The notes: generated from the sequence alone by a model not told the origin. Numbered from the stretch's first letter, positions 35,926 through 44,963 are shown. The stretch: DNA of 64,000 bases from UBA7359 sp964523895 (GCA_964523895.1 CAZGBJ010000007.1:1-64000); one strand, 5' to 3'. Numbers and translations are program-made.

Positions 35926-37581
35926 ATGATTACGGCAAATATTGCATCCCATTTGCCAGTAATGGCTGAGAAACAGCCCGAAACGTATGCGGTTGTTAAA
36001 CAGAGCAAGAACAAATCAAAAAAACCTTCATATGAAATTGCTTATACCTATAAGCAACTGGATGACGTTAGCAATCTTATTGCTAATGGTTTAGAAGCAT
36101 ACGGAGTAAAAAAAGGAACGAGAACAGTACTTATGGTTAAACCGGGGCTTGATTTTTTTGCGTTGGTTTTTGCTTTGTTTAAACTTGAAGCGGTTCTGGT
36201 TGCTGTTGATCCGGGTATGGGAATTAAAAATCTGGGTAAATGTCTTAAAGAAGCTGAGCCTGAAGCCTTTATAGGCAACAGCACAGCGCATCTAGCTAGA
36301 ATTACATTATCGTGGTCAAAGAATACAATAGATAAAACAGTTTTAACCGGGAGTAATATTTTATTAAATCAATTTTTAACAGACCTTAACAAGATAAAAT
36401 TGTTTGGAAAGCAGTCTGAAAGAAATAAAATAGAAACAAAGGCTGAAGATGTCGCTGCGATTCTTTTTACCAGCGGTAGTACCGGTGTTCCTAAAGGCGT
36501 TGTTTATACACATGCTAATTTTACGGCGCAAGTTGAAGCGTTAAAAAAACTTTATAATATTCAGCCAGGTGAAGTTGATCTTGCAACATTTCCATTGTTT
36601 GCCTTATTTGCTCCAGCGATGGGAATGACATCAATTATTCCACAGATGGATTTTACTAAACCCGGTACAGTTGATCCAACAAGAATTATCGATGCCGTGA
36701 CACAATATAAATGCACCAATATGTTTGGTTCGCCTGCCTTGCTTAATCGAGTGGGAAAATGGAGTGAGCATAAGGAAATTAAACTATCATCATTGAAACG
36801 CGTATTGTCAGCCGGTGCACCTGTGTCTTCAACTGTGTTGCAACGCTTTAAAAAAATATTGAATGAAGATGTACAGATTTTTACACCCTACGGTGCAACG
36901 GAATCATTACCAGTCAGTTCTATAGGCAGTGATGTGATTATTAATGAAACATCTAAGCTGACGGCTAAAGGAAAAGGCGTATGCGTTGGCAAAGCTGTTA
37001 CAGGCCTGGATGTGAAAATTATAAAGATTAATGACAATGTTATTCCAGAATGGAAAGATGAACTTGAATCACCAGTTAATGAAATAGGTGAAATTTGTGT
37101 TAAAGGTCCACAGGTGACACGAAATTATTTTAATCGTAATGATGCAACCGGGCTAGCTAAGATAAGAACAGATAATGGTTTTTACCACCGTATGGGTGAT
37201 GTAGGTTATCTTGATTGGCAAGATAGACTTTGGTTTTGTGGCCGTAAGAGTCAACGTGTCATTATTGAAACAGAAACAATGTTTACAATATGCTGTGAAG
37301 CAATATTTAATTCGCATCCTTTTGTTTTTCGATCAGCTTTAGTTGGAGCGCAAGCGAATAAAAAAACAATCCCTGTGATTTGTATTGAACTTGAGCCTGA
37401 ACATAAATGGTTTAATAAAGAAGAATTTAAAAAAGAGTTGTTGTCTTTAGCTTCTAACTCTGAACTTACAAAGAATATCAAACATATTCTTTTTCATTCT
37501 GGGTTCCCGGTAGATATTAGACATAATGCCAAAATTGGTCGGGAAAAACTGACGATATGGGCTAGTAAAGAAGTCACATGA
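35926..37581 (+). CDS. oleC: OleC-like beta-lactone synthetase (AMP-dependent synthetase family)
   Basis: The 551-residue adenylating enzyme has the P-loop-like LFTSGSTGVPKG (near 183-194), YGATE and the late RMGDVGYLD and GRKSQRV. OleC uses ATP to close a beta-hydroxy acid to a beta-lactone. In this operon it would act after OleD and before OleB. No ribosome site is clear because the palindromic repeat lies directly upstream. The stop overlaps the oleD start by 4 bp. Alone it could be a fatty-acid CoA ligase, but the neighbours make OleC much more likely. Confidence 0.88.
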   Translation: MITANIASHLPVMAEKQPETYAVVKQSKNKSKKPSYEIAYTYKQLDDVSNLIANGLEAYGVKKGTRTVLMVKPGLDFFALVFALFKLEAVLVAVDPGMGIKNLGKCLKEAEPEAFIGNSTAHLARITLSWSKNTIDKTVLTGSNILLNQFLTDLNKIKLFGKQSERNKIETKAEDVAAILFTSGSTGVPKGVVYTHANFTAQVEALKKLYNIQPGEVDLATFPLFALFAPAMGMTSIIPQMDFTKPGTVDPTRIIDAVTQYKCTNMFGSPALLNRVGKWSEHKEIKLSSLKRVLSAGAPVSSTVLQRFKKILNEDVQIFTPYGATESLPVSSIGSDVIINETSKLTAKGKGVCVGKAVTGLDVKIIKINDNVIPEWKDELESPVNEIGEICVKGPQVTRNYFNRNDATGLAKIRTDNGFYHRMGDVGYLDWQDRLWFCGRKSQRVIIETETMFTICCEAIFNSHPFVFRSALVGAQANKKTIPVICIELEPEHKWFNKEEFKKELLSLASNSELTKNIKHILFHSGFPVDIRHNAKIGREKLTIWASKEVT

Positions 37582-38576
37582 AAGCCCTGGTGACTGGAGG
37601 TGGCGGTTTTCTTGGCAGTGCTATTGTAAAAGCATTACTGGATAAAGGTAACTCTGTCAGGGCTATACAAAGGGGAGACTATCCCTTTTTAAAAGAGCTG
37701 GGTGCTGAAGCTATTCAGGGTGATTTGACCAGACCTGACGATATTAATGCGGCTGCCAGCGGATGTGATGTTATCTTTCATGTGGCAGCAAAAGCTGGTG
37801 TATGGGGTGATTATAACGATTATTATCAAGCTAATGTGGTCGCTACTAAAAACGTATTACAGGCTTGTCGGGTCAATAATGTTAATAATCTGATATATAC
37901 CAGTACACCCAGCGTTGTCTTCAATGGTGAAAATGAAGAAGGCATTAACGAGTCAGCGCCTTATGTAAAAAACTGTTTTAATGCCTATCAAAAAACCAAA
38001 GCAGAAGCAGAGCAGCTTGTTATCAATGCAAATAATACTGATTTAAAAACAGTGTCATTAAGACCGCATTTAATCTGGGGTCCGGGTGATCCTCATCTTG
38101 CGCCAAGAATTATTAGCCGGGCGAAAACAGGTCGTTTAAGACTAGTAGGCAATAAAAATAATAAAGTTGATTCCTGTTATATAGATAATGCAGTTCAGGC
38201 TCATTTGTTAGCGGCTGATTGTTTGCAGTCAAATAAAGTTTGCGCGGGGAAAATATATTTTATTAGCAATGATGAACCGATTAGCATGGCTGATTTAATT
38301 AATAAAATTTTAACTGCCGCTGATTTGCCGTCAGTCAATAAAAATTTACCTGAAAGAGCAGCCTATATCATTGGCTATGTGCTGGAAAAAAGTTATACAT
38401 TATTAAATATAAATAACGAACCTGTAATGACACGATTTGTTGCCCGGCAACTTTCGACGTCACATTGGTTTGACCTGTCAGCTGCAAAACAGGATCTAGG
38501 TTATCAAGCGCAGGTCAGTATTGATGAAGGAATGAAATGCCTTAAAGAATCACTTGCTTCTGATGTTTCTAAATGA
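37578..38576 (+). CDS. oleD: OleD-like NAD(P)-dependent 2-alkyl-3-ketoacid reductase
   Basis: The 332-residue extended SDR has cofactor loop GGGGFLGSA (7-15) and a catalytic YQKTK. In ole systems OleD reduces the beta-keto acid from OleA to the beta-hydroxy acid. Length fits OleD. It overlaps oleC upstream and the phosphopantetheinyl transferase downstream, each by 4 bp. It is related in fold to hpnA but belongs clearly to the ole run. Confidence 0.88.
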   Translation: MKALVTGGGGFLGSAIVKALLDKGNSVRAIQRGDYPFLKELGAEAIQGDLTRPDDINAAASGCDVIFHVAAKAGVWGDYNDYYQANVVATKNVLQACRVNNVNNLIYTSTPSVVFNGENEEGINESAPYVKNCFNAYQKTKAEAEQLVINANNTDLKTVSLRPHLIWGPGDPHLAPRIISRAKTGRLRLVGNKNNKVDSCYIDNAVQAHLLAADCLQSNKVCAGKIYFISNDEPISMADLINKILTAADLPSVNKNLPERAAYIIGYVLEKSYTLLNINNEPVMTRFVARQLSTSHWFDLSAAKQDLGYQAQVSIDEGMKCLKESLASDVSK

Positions 38577-39295
38577 ATAACGTTAATAAATTACTGGAAA
38601 CCAAGATTGAATTGTCAGATAAGAAAATACACGTTTTTTTATTGGAACTTGATTTGTTTAATGGTGATGATTTATATGTTTATTTGCCAGAAGATGAAGC
38701 TAAAAGGGCTGCTAGATTAAAGATAGAGGAAAAAAAGAATCAATTTGTAATCAGTAGGGGGATACTCAGATTATTGTTGTCAAATTGTTTGCAGAAAAAA
38801 CCAGAGAAAATAAATTTCTTATATGGGCAGCATTGCAAACCCGCTATCGAAGATAAGTATAATAATAAATCAGTTGAATTCAATGTGTCCCATTCTGGGG
38901 GTTATGCATTAATAGCAATAACGTTAGATAATAAAGTGGGCGTTGATATTGAAAAAATAAATCATGAAATAGATTATCAATCGTTATCTGATCGATTTTT
39001 CAGTGGCAAAGAAAATGATGAATTAAGAAGTTTGGATGAAAATGAGAAATTAGATGCTTTTTATCGGGCATGGGTAAGAAAGGAATCTTTCATAAAAGCA
39101 ACAGGGAAAGGTATTACTTTTGGTCTTGATAGTTTTTCTGTTTCGTTGGCTGAAAGTAGAAAATCCAGTATTGAAGTTATTTCTGAAAATTTAATAAATG
39201 AACAATGGTATTGCTACGATTTAAATAATCTGGATGACTATAAACTGGCGTTAACAAGTTGTAGCAAGGAACAGGAACTTATTATTTTCCGGTAA
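38573..39295 (+). CDS. Sfp-type 4'-phosphopantetheinyl transferase
   Basis: The 240-residue protein carries the family marks FNVSHS, GVDIEKI and the helix WVRKESFIKATGKG with the magnesium and CoA-binding residues. It would load phosphopantetheine onto the four ACPs of the PfaA-like synthase, the job of PfaE. It is the last gene of the operon, overlapping oleD by 4 bp. Its 3' end overlaps the convergent cyclic-nucleotide-binding gene by 14 bp. Confidence 0.92.
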   Translation: MNNVNKLLETKIELSDKKIHVFLLELDLFNGDDLYVYLPEDEAKRAARLKIEEKKNQFVISRGILRLLLSNCLQKKPEKINFLYGQHCKPAIEDKYNNKSVEFNVSHSGGYALIAITLDNKVGVDIEKINHEIDYQSLSDRFFSGKENDELRSLDENEKLDAFYRAWVRKESFIKATGKGITFGLDSFSVSLAESRKSSIEVISENLINEQWYCYDLNNLDDYKLALTSCSKEQELIIFR

Positions 39296-39779
39296 GTAAC
39301 GCTGCCAATCGCTCAGTAGTTTGTCGTAAACGTGCTGTAAGTACTTTGGAAAGCTTCCATAATAATTTATTGCCCAGATCACGATGTTGATTAACAATGT
39401 CTTCGAAGTCTTCACGCGTAATCAATAAAACGATAGAGTCTTTTGAAGCAATCGCTGAAGCTGAAAATGGCTCGCCATCAATGATGCCCATTTCTCCAAT
39501 TGACTCTCCTGCTATTACCTCAGCAATCTTTAATTGCTCGTCATTAGGTAAGTTTTTAAATATATTTATCTCGCCTTTTATTATTATGCAAAGACAATTA
39601 CTTTTGTCCCCTTCATGTAAAACAACGCAGCCGACATCTGCAGAATAGGCTCTGCTCCATCGAGCCAGTATTTCCATTTCAGCTTCGTCAAAATCAGAGA
39701 AGAAATCAGATTCTTTGAGTAAATCATAAGTGGCTTTTCTAAATGAATCGCCGTTATCAAGTAATTGTAGTTCTTTCAT
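39282..39779 (-). CDS. Cyclic-nucleotide-binding domain protein
   Basis: The 165-residue protein has one cNMP-binding domain (about residues 20-145), with the phosphate-binding cassette region GESIGEMGIIDGEPFSASAI near 95-115. There is no helix-turn-helix, so it is not a Crp-type transcription factor; the C-terminal helix is only about 25 residues. It could act as a sensor for cAMP or cGMP and work through a partner. It lies on the minus strand, convergent with the lipid operon and followed (as transcribed) by nothing in this direction except the lipid genes' antisense. Confidence 0.85.
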   Translation of the reverse strand: MKELQLLDNGDSFRKATYDLLKESDFFSDFDEAEMEILARWSRAYSADVGCVVLHEGDKSNCLCIIIKGEINIFKNLPNDEQLKIAEVIAGESIGEMGIIDGEPFSASAIASKDSIVLLITREDFEDIVNQHRDLGNKLLWKLSKVLTARLRQTTERLAALLTGK

Positions 39780-39802
39780 AGTTAAGTTTTCTCTAAATTT
39801 TT

Positions 39803-41227
39803 CTAGACATTTCCTGTTGAAGGTGTGGATGGATTGATATCAGGTGCATTTGGAAATACTGATTTTCCAATTCTTGAAATAACTTCCCAACAGGGGCCAG
39901 GAAATTTATGTAATGATTCCATGACAAGCTTGAATGAAGAGATAAAGTAATCAACATCTGTTTTATCGATTATTAAAGGCGGGATCAATTTAATAACATC
40001 AACATTATGACCGGCGACTTGTGTTAATACACCATGATCTTGTAGTAAAGGAATAGTAACAGCCTGGGGAAACAGACTCTTGTTTAATTTATGAGACAGA
40101 GTCCATGCCGCTCGTAGTTTAAGTGATTTTGGAACACCGAATTCAATTGCAATCATAAGACCACGCCAGCGAATGTCCTTGATAAATTCACAGGAATCTT
40201 TCAATTCGGTTAATTGAGTTCCAAGCAGTTGTCCCATTTTGGTTGCGTTATCCATCAATTTGTACTCATCGATATAGTCGAGTGTAGCAAGACCCGCTGC
40301 CATTGCCAGGTTGCCCTGGCCAAAAGTAGAAGAATGAACAACAGAACGATCCATGCTTGAAAAAACTTTGTCATGAATCCATTTTCGAGTCAAAACAGCA
40401 CCCACAGGAATAAAGCCACCCGATAATGATTTAGATAAAATAACGATATCTGCATCAACTTCCTCCTCTTGTTCTAGTGCCAGAAATTTACCGGTACGTC
40501 CCATGCCACTTTGAACTTCATCTGCGATAAACAAGGTTCTATGTTGATGACATAATTCCTGTGCTTGTTTGAGATAACCTGCTGGAGGAATATTCACTCC
40601 TTTACCCTGAATCGGTTCAACAATAAAGGCTGCCATATCGTTTTTAGATAGTGCTTGTTCAAGGGCTACAATATCTCCAAAAGGTACTTGGGCACAGTCG
40701 GGTAATAGTGAGCCAAAACCTTCACGAAATGTTTCATCGCCGTTTACAGATAAGGCGCCATTACTTAGTCCATGAAAAGATTTATTTGCATGGATAATTC
40801 CGGCCCGTCTTGTCGCACAACGAGCAAATTTAATTGCAGTTTCAACACCTTCTGCGCCTGAATTAGTGAAATAGACATAATCCAGCTCGTTTGGTATGCG
40901 TTGTTTAAGTTCTTTAGCAAGCAGGCCAGATAAAAGAGGTGCGTCTAATTGAACCAGACTGGGGTAATCAGACTCCATAAAGTCGATTAAAGTTTGACGT
41001 ATTTCTGGATTATTACGTCCGACATTAAAGACGCCATAACCAGCTAACATATCGAGATAGCGTTGGCCATTTATGTCCCATAAATATTGGCCTTCGGCGC
41101 GAGTGTAACATTGGTCAAAACCAATCGTACTGAGGGTTTTTACGAAAAGTGGATTAACATGTTTTTCATGTAAATCGTAATTTTGCCCTCTGGCGCTAGT
41201 CAGTATTTGTTTGATATTGATAGCCAT
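39803..41227 (-). CDS. Class-III PLP aminotransferase, HpnO-like
   Basis: The 474-residue fold-type I aminotransferase has the PLP-lysine K266 in LSKSLSGG, IADEVQSGMGRTG near 234-246 and the HSSTFGQGNLAMAAG block. HpnO makes aminobacteriohopanetriol from a hopanoid aldehyde in alphaproteobacteria; this protein resembles it in length and key segments. The call rests partly on the hopanoid operon 25 kb away. An ornithine or acetylornithine aminotransferase is the main alternative. The first gene of its own unit, 23 bp upstream of the cNMP gene on the same strand. Confidence 0.6.
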   Translation of the reverse strand: MAINIKQILTSARGQNYDLHEKHVNPLFVKTLSTIGFDQCYTRAEGQYLWDINGQRYLDMLAGYGVFNVGRNNPEIRQTLIDFMESDYPSLVQLDAPLLSGLLAKELKQRIPNELDYVYFTNSGAEGVETAIKFARCATRRAGIIHANKSFHGLSNGALSVNGDETFREGFGSLLPDCAQVPFGDIVALEQALSKNDMAAFIVEPIQGKGVNIPPAGYLKQAQELCHQHRTLFIADEVQSGMGRTGKFLALEQEEEVDADIVILSKSLSGGFIPVGAVLTRKWIHDKVFSSMDRSVVHSSTFGQGNLAMAAGLATLDYIDEYKLMDNATKMGQLLGTQLTELKDSCEFIKDIRWRGLMIAIEFGVPKSLKLRAAWTLSHKLNKSLFPQAVTIPLLQDHGVLTQVAGHNVDVIKLIPPLIIDKTDVDYFISSFKLVMESLHKFPGPCWEVISRIGKSVFPNAPDINPSTPSTGNV

Positions 41228-41409
41228 TTAATTCCAATATTTATACCCGTGATACCTGATTTTATTATGAATTATAGAATAATTCTTATTACTATGTATG
41301 TGATAGTCTCGGTAAAATAGGGTTCAAAATAAGATTTCAGGCTCATTATTGTTAAATTGTTCTGAATTTTCGGACTTGAATCGACTATTTATCAGGTGAT
41401 AATTGAACA

Positions 41410-42197
41410 ATGCAAAACTGGTATAATTTACCGACCTATTATGATGTTTCTTTTTCACATGAGATGAGCGAAGAATTGGCTTTTTTGAAGAAAATATTTA
41501 GCCAATATTGCAAAGGAACTCATCCAAAATTACTGGAACCTGCCTGTGGTACAGGTCGATTAATTACTCCCCTTGTTCGTAGCGGTTTTGATTGTACCGG
41601 GTTTGACCTGAATGAGTATGCTCTCGCATACCTAAAAAAAAACTGGATCGAAATCATCTCCAAGCCGATATTTTCAATGGAAATATGGTCGACTTTCAAA
41701 TTAAAGGCAAAAAATTTGATGGCGCTTTTTGTACGGTTGATACATTTAGACACTTATTATCTGAAAAACAAGCTGAACAACATTTAATTAATGTATCGCA
41801 AGTATTAAAGAAAAACGGGATTTATGTGCTCGGTCTTCATTTATTGTCCGGAAAAGAAGTAACAAATAAGGTAATACGTTGGACGGCAAAAAGAGGGCGT
41901 TTAACCGTCAAGTCATCAATGACTATGTTAAAACTATTGCCAAAGAAGCGAATAGAGACATTACAAGTAATACTAAAGATAAATAAAACTAGGGACAGGT
42001 TTAAGTCTGTCACCGAGAAAAAATATGAATCTGTCTATCAACTTCGAACTTATACGCTAAAACAATTTAATAGATTATTATCAAAAACAAACGTCTTTGA
42101 AATAGTCAATGTTTATGACCATTATTACGATCTATCCAGACCAGTTGTATTAAATGAAATGACGGATTATGGTGTTTTTGTTCTCAGAAAGATTTAG
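41410..42197 (+). pseudogene. Class I SAM-dependent methyltransferase, split by a -1 shift at an A9 run
   Basis: The first frame (41410 onward) carries motif I LLEPACGTGRL (near 41-51), then runs off through NWIEIISKP. The -1 frame continues it exactly as expected: LDRNHLQADIFNGNMVDFQ, then FDGAFCTVDTFRHLL and QVLKKNGIYVLGLHL, to a stop at 42197. The shift falls at a run of nine A (41634-41642); ten A would give an intact protein of about 262 residues. Either a base was lost (mutation or assembly error) or the run is used for -1 frameshifting or polymerase slippage. The substrate is unknown. A repeat-like block lies inside the second half (41992-42014). Confidence 0.8.
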
Positions 42198-42213
42198 CCA
42201 GAGACAATATTAA

Positions 42214-42235
42214 GGGACAGGTTTAAACCTGCCCC
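42214..42235. repeat. GGGACAGG palindrome after the split methyltransferase
   Basis: A 22 bp near-perfect palindrome with one mismatched pair. A related block, GGGACAGGTTTAA followed by a weaker complement, is inside the methyltransferase coding region at 41992-42014. No T-run follows, so it is not a convincing terminator. Confidence 0.5.
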
Positions 42236-42249
42236 TGTGGAATCAAACG

Positions 42250-42759
42250 TTATTGGGCAAATTCTACCAGACTTGAATGTGAAAAAAGAAAATCGTTATC
42301 AGGCATTGGCGTATGACAGCTCGCGCAATCCAGTTTATTGTCTTTTACTGTGCCATCTGTTTTGTAAATGGCAAAACCCCAATCGCCGGCGCGTTGTGCG
42401 GCATCGAAACCGGCATCCCAGTTTGATCGTTTTTCCATGACAGCAACGGCAGCAAATTTACCTTTTTCAAAAAGTCCATCCGCACCGGTAATAGGTTTAC
42501 CATCTTCCCCAGGGTTGGTTTTGTATACTTCCATAACAATTATTGCGCCATCGCCAAGCTCTGCATCAGAAGCAGTATCAATGGCAATTTTATTGCCATA
42601 AAGTACGGCAAGCTGTTTACCATTTATACGATTGCGAGTGTCGTATTGAATGAATTCTGATTTATAGCCTTCGGGATAGCTAACATGCTCAGGATTTCCC
42701 CCGGCATAAGCAATGCAACTGAGCGATAAAGCAAGTAATGCTGTTATGATTATTTTCAT
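42250..42759 (-). CDS. Periplasmic cytochrome P460-family c-type cytochrome
   Basis: The 169-residue protein starts with a signal peptide (KIIITALLALSLSCIAYAG, cleavage near 20) and ends with a haem c motif CASCH near residue 147. The central YPEGYKSEFIQYDTRNR and GAIIVMEVYK blocks fit the cytochrome P460 fold. Family members oxidise hydroxylamine or bind NO; whether this one does cannot be told. It is 14 bp downstream of a secreted Sel1-repeat protein on the same strand, so they probably form an operon. Confidence 0.85.
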   Translation of the reverse strand: MKIIITALLALSLSCIAYAGGNPEHVSYPEGYKSEFIQYDTRNRINGKQLAVLYGNKIAIDTASDAELGDGAIIVMEVYKTNPGEDGKPITGADGLFEKGKFAAVAVMEKRSNWDAGFDAAQRAGDWGFAIYKTDGTVKDNKLDCASCHTPMPDNDFLFSHSSLVEFAQ

Positions 42760-42773
42760 TGTTTTACTCTCAT

Positions 42774-43295
42774 TTATTCGTTATCAACTTTAATAGGTTC
42801 ATTAGGATCGACACCTTCTTTCGGCCCATACTTTTTTACATATTTTGCAATAAGTTTGTCCGCTTCGCCAAGTTCTTCCTCTGAAAGTTTCTCTTTTGCT
42901 TTTTTAATCGCATTCAAAGAGAGTTGGTGCTCGTGTGCTGCGCCGACACTAAACCAGACATAGGCATATTCATAATCATTAGGTAGCCCTCTTCCTTTAA
43001 AATACAAGTTCCCTAGTTTGTATTGAGCCTGGGGAATCCTTTTTTCAGAAGCTTTACGAAACCATTTCCCAGCATTTTTATAATCTTGTTCAACGCCTTG
43101 GCCTTTCATATACATCATACCCATGTAATATTGTGCATAGCCATGGTCTGAAGTTTCAGCAAGTGATTGCATGGTGGTAAATGCTTTGTCGTAATCTCCC
43201 ATCATGAAGGCAACAACGCCATCATTGAAATCTGCACGAGCAGGAGAGGCAATTAGTGAAAGTAGTAAGATTAGTAAAGGGCTGATTTTTTTCAT
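42774..43295 (-). CDS. Secreted Sel1-repeat (TPR-like) protein
   Basis: The 173-residue protein has a signal peptide (LLILLLSLIASPARA, cleavage near 21) and Sel1-type repeats: MGDYDKAFTTMQSLAETSDHGYAQYYMGMMY, EQDYKNAGKWFRKASEKRIPQAQYKLGNLY and a shorter third copy. Such domains are protein-binding scaffolds, so it is probably a periplasmic partner. It precedes the cytochrome P460 gene, which may be the partner. No enzyme motif is seen. Confidence 0.85.
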   Translation of the reverse strand: MKKISPLLILLLSLIASPARADFNDGVVAFMMGDYDKAFTTMQSLAETSDHGYAQYYMGMMYMKGQGVEQDYKNAGKWFRKASEKRIPQAQYKLGNLYFKGRGLPNDYEYAYVWFSVGAAHEHQLSLNAIKKAKEKLSEEELGEADKLIAKYVKKYGPKEGVDPNEPIKVDNE

Positions 43296-43455
43296 TATTA
43301 AAAACTCATTAGTTGGTATTAGCTGTTTAACTCTCGTAAAATGCGCCGTTTTCTTCCATGCTAGGGCAGCAATGTTATTGTACTAATTGCTTAGTACACA
43401 AAAGCGATGAATTGTTTCATGCGGAACGAAAATTGTAAATATTATGAGGGGTTAA

Positions 43456-44472
43456 ATGACTGAATTTAGGGCATTTAGAGTATATAAGGAAGATAATCAG
43501 GTTGTCGGGCGTCTGCAAAGCCTGACATTTGATGATTTAACTCAAGGTGATGTCTTGATAAAGGCGGCATATTCCTCGGTAAATTATAAAGATGCGCTTG
43601 CGGCAACCGGCGCAGGCAAGATAATTCGTGATTTTCCTTGTATTGCTGGTGTGGATGTATCCGGTACTGTAGTCAAATCTCAGGATAAGCGATTCAAGGA
43701 AGGCGATAAAGTTCTTGTGACTGGCTACGATTTTGGCGTAGCTCATGACGGTGGTTATTCCGAATATGTCAGGGTGCCTGCAGAATGGATTGTGCCTTTG
43801 CCTGAATCAATGAGCTTGTTCGAAGCAATGGCGTTAGGTACGGCGGGTTTTACCGCTGCTTTGTGTATACAGCGGCTTGAGGAAAATAATCAAAGTCCGG
43901 AATTGGGGCAATTTATCGTAACTGGCGCGACAGGTGGTGTTGGTAATTTTGCTGTCGATATTATGTCTTCATTAGGCTATGACGTGGTTGCTGTTACCGG
44001 AAAGCAAGATAGTCATGATTTGTTGTTTGAATTAGGTGCGGCTCATGTCTTGGATCGACACAATATTAAGCTTGATGGTCCGCCAATGGAAAAAGGGCAA
44101 TGGGGCGGTGCTATTGATAATGTCGGCGGTGAATTTCTTGCCTGGTTGACCAGAACGACTAATCCCTGGGGAAATATTGCTTCTGTAGGACTGGCAGGAG
44201 GAAGTCAGTTGAATACCACAGTCATGCCTTTTATATTACGCGGCGTCAGTATTCTGGGTATTACTTCTTCAGGCTGCCCAACCGCTTATCGTCAACCGCT
44301 TTGGCAACGATTGGCAAGTGATTTGGCACCAAAACATCTGGATAAGATTGTGACGAATACGATTGGACTGGAAGATTTACCTGAGATATTTGAAAAAATG
44401 TTGTCGGGTAAAACAACGGGAAGGACTGTTGTTGAAATTAATCCGACAGATCATCATTCCGATGTGAAATAA
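43456..44472 (+). CDS. acuI: Acrylyl-CoA reductase / YhdH family quinone oxidoreductase
   Basis: The 338-residue medium-chain reductase has SSVNYKDALAATGAGKI near 38-53, the dinucleotide loop TGATGGVGNF near 155-164 and the family-typical WGGAIDNVGG. AcuI reduces acryloyl-CoA with NADPH to propionyl-CoA and protects against toxic acrylate. It is longer than MDR quinone reductases of the QOR type and has no zinc motifs. Single gene with a likely AGGGG ribosome site. The next genes (hicB, leuC) have other roles. Confidence 0.88.
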   Translation: MTEFRAFRVYKEDNQVVGRLQSLTFDDLTQGDVLIKAAYSSVNYKDALAATGAGKIIRDFPCIAGVDVSGTVVKSQDKRFKEGDKVLVTGYDFGVAHDGGYSEYVRVPAEWIVPLPESMSLFEAMALGTAGFTAALCIQRLEENNQSPELGQFIVTGATGGVGNFAVDIMSSLGYDVVAVTGKQDSHDLLFELGAAHVLDRHNIKLDGPPMEKGQWGGAIDNVGGEFLAWLTRTTNPWGNIASVGLAGGSQLNTTVMPFILRGVSILGITSSGCPTAYRQPLWQRLASDLAPKHLDKIVTNTIGLEDLPEIFEKMLSGKTTGRTVVEINPTDHHSDVK

Positions 44473-44523
44473 ATTGGAAAAAGCTATACTAATTATATAC
44501 AAATAATATGCTTCAGGTGATAT

Positions 44524-44745
44524 ATGAAACAAAGACTTACTGCAATTATTGAGCGCGAAGGTGATGACTATGTCGCATTGTGTCCGGAATTGGATATTGC
44601 CAGTCAGGGAGAAACCATCGAGGCCGCAAGGGAGAACCTACGTGAAGCGCTGGAATTGTTTTTTGAGACTGCGTCTAGTCAGGAGCTTTCAGCACGCTTA
44701 CATTCAGAAGTTTATGTGACACAGCTTGAGGTAGCCATTGGGTAA
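44524..44745 (+). CDS. hicB: HicB-like antitoxin
   Basis: The 73-residue protein is a HicB-type partial RNase H fold: TAIIEREGDDYVALCPELDIASQGETIEAARENLREALELFFE. There is no DNA-binding tail, so it may depend on other control. The neighbouring hicA is broken, so this antitoxin has lost its toxin, at least in this sequence. The stop overlaps the start of the hicA remnant (TTG at 44738). Confidence 0.85.
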   Translation: MKQRLTAIIEREGDDYVALCPELDIASQGETIEAARENLREALELFFETASSQELSARLHSEVYVTQLEVAIG

Positions 44746-44963
44746 ACTGAAGGTATTATCCGATAAAGCTGTATGTCAGATTCTTAAGCAACATACATTT
44801 CGTTGAAGTGCGAAGACGTGGCAGTCATGTTGTAATGCAAAGACAAAACTCTCTCGAAGAAACAATCACTGTGCCAGTGCCAAATCATAAAGAACTTCGT
44901 ATTGGTACGTTATTATCAATCATTAGACAATCAGGATTATCCAGAGGCAAATTTGAAACCTAA
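44738..44963 (+). pseudogene. hicA: Frameshifted HicA-like toxin remnant, overlapping leuC
   Basis: From TTG 44738 the frame reads GKLKVLSDKAVCQILKQHTF and then hits TGA at 44804. One base later the HicA sequence resumes: VEVRRRGSHVVMQ, including the catalytic-type GSH motif, then HKELRIGTLLSIIRQSG to TAA at 44961-44963. Removing one base near 44801 restores a full HicA of about 74 residues. HicA cleaves mRNA, so loss of the toxin makes sense if the antitoxin is weak. The end overlaps the leuC start by 11 bp. Confidence 0.8.
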
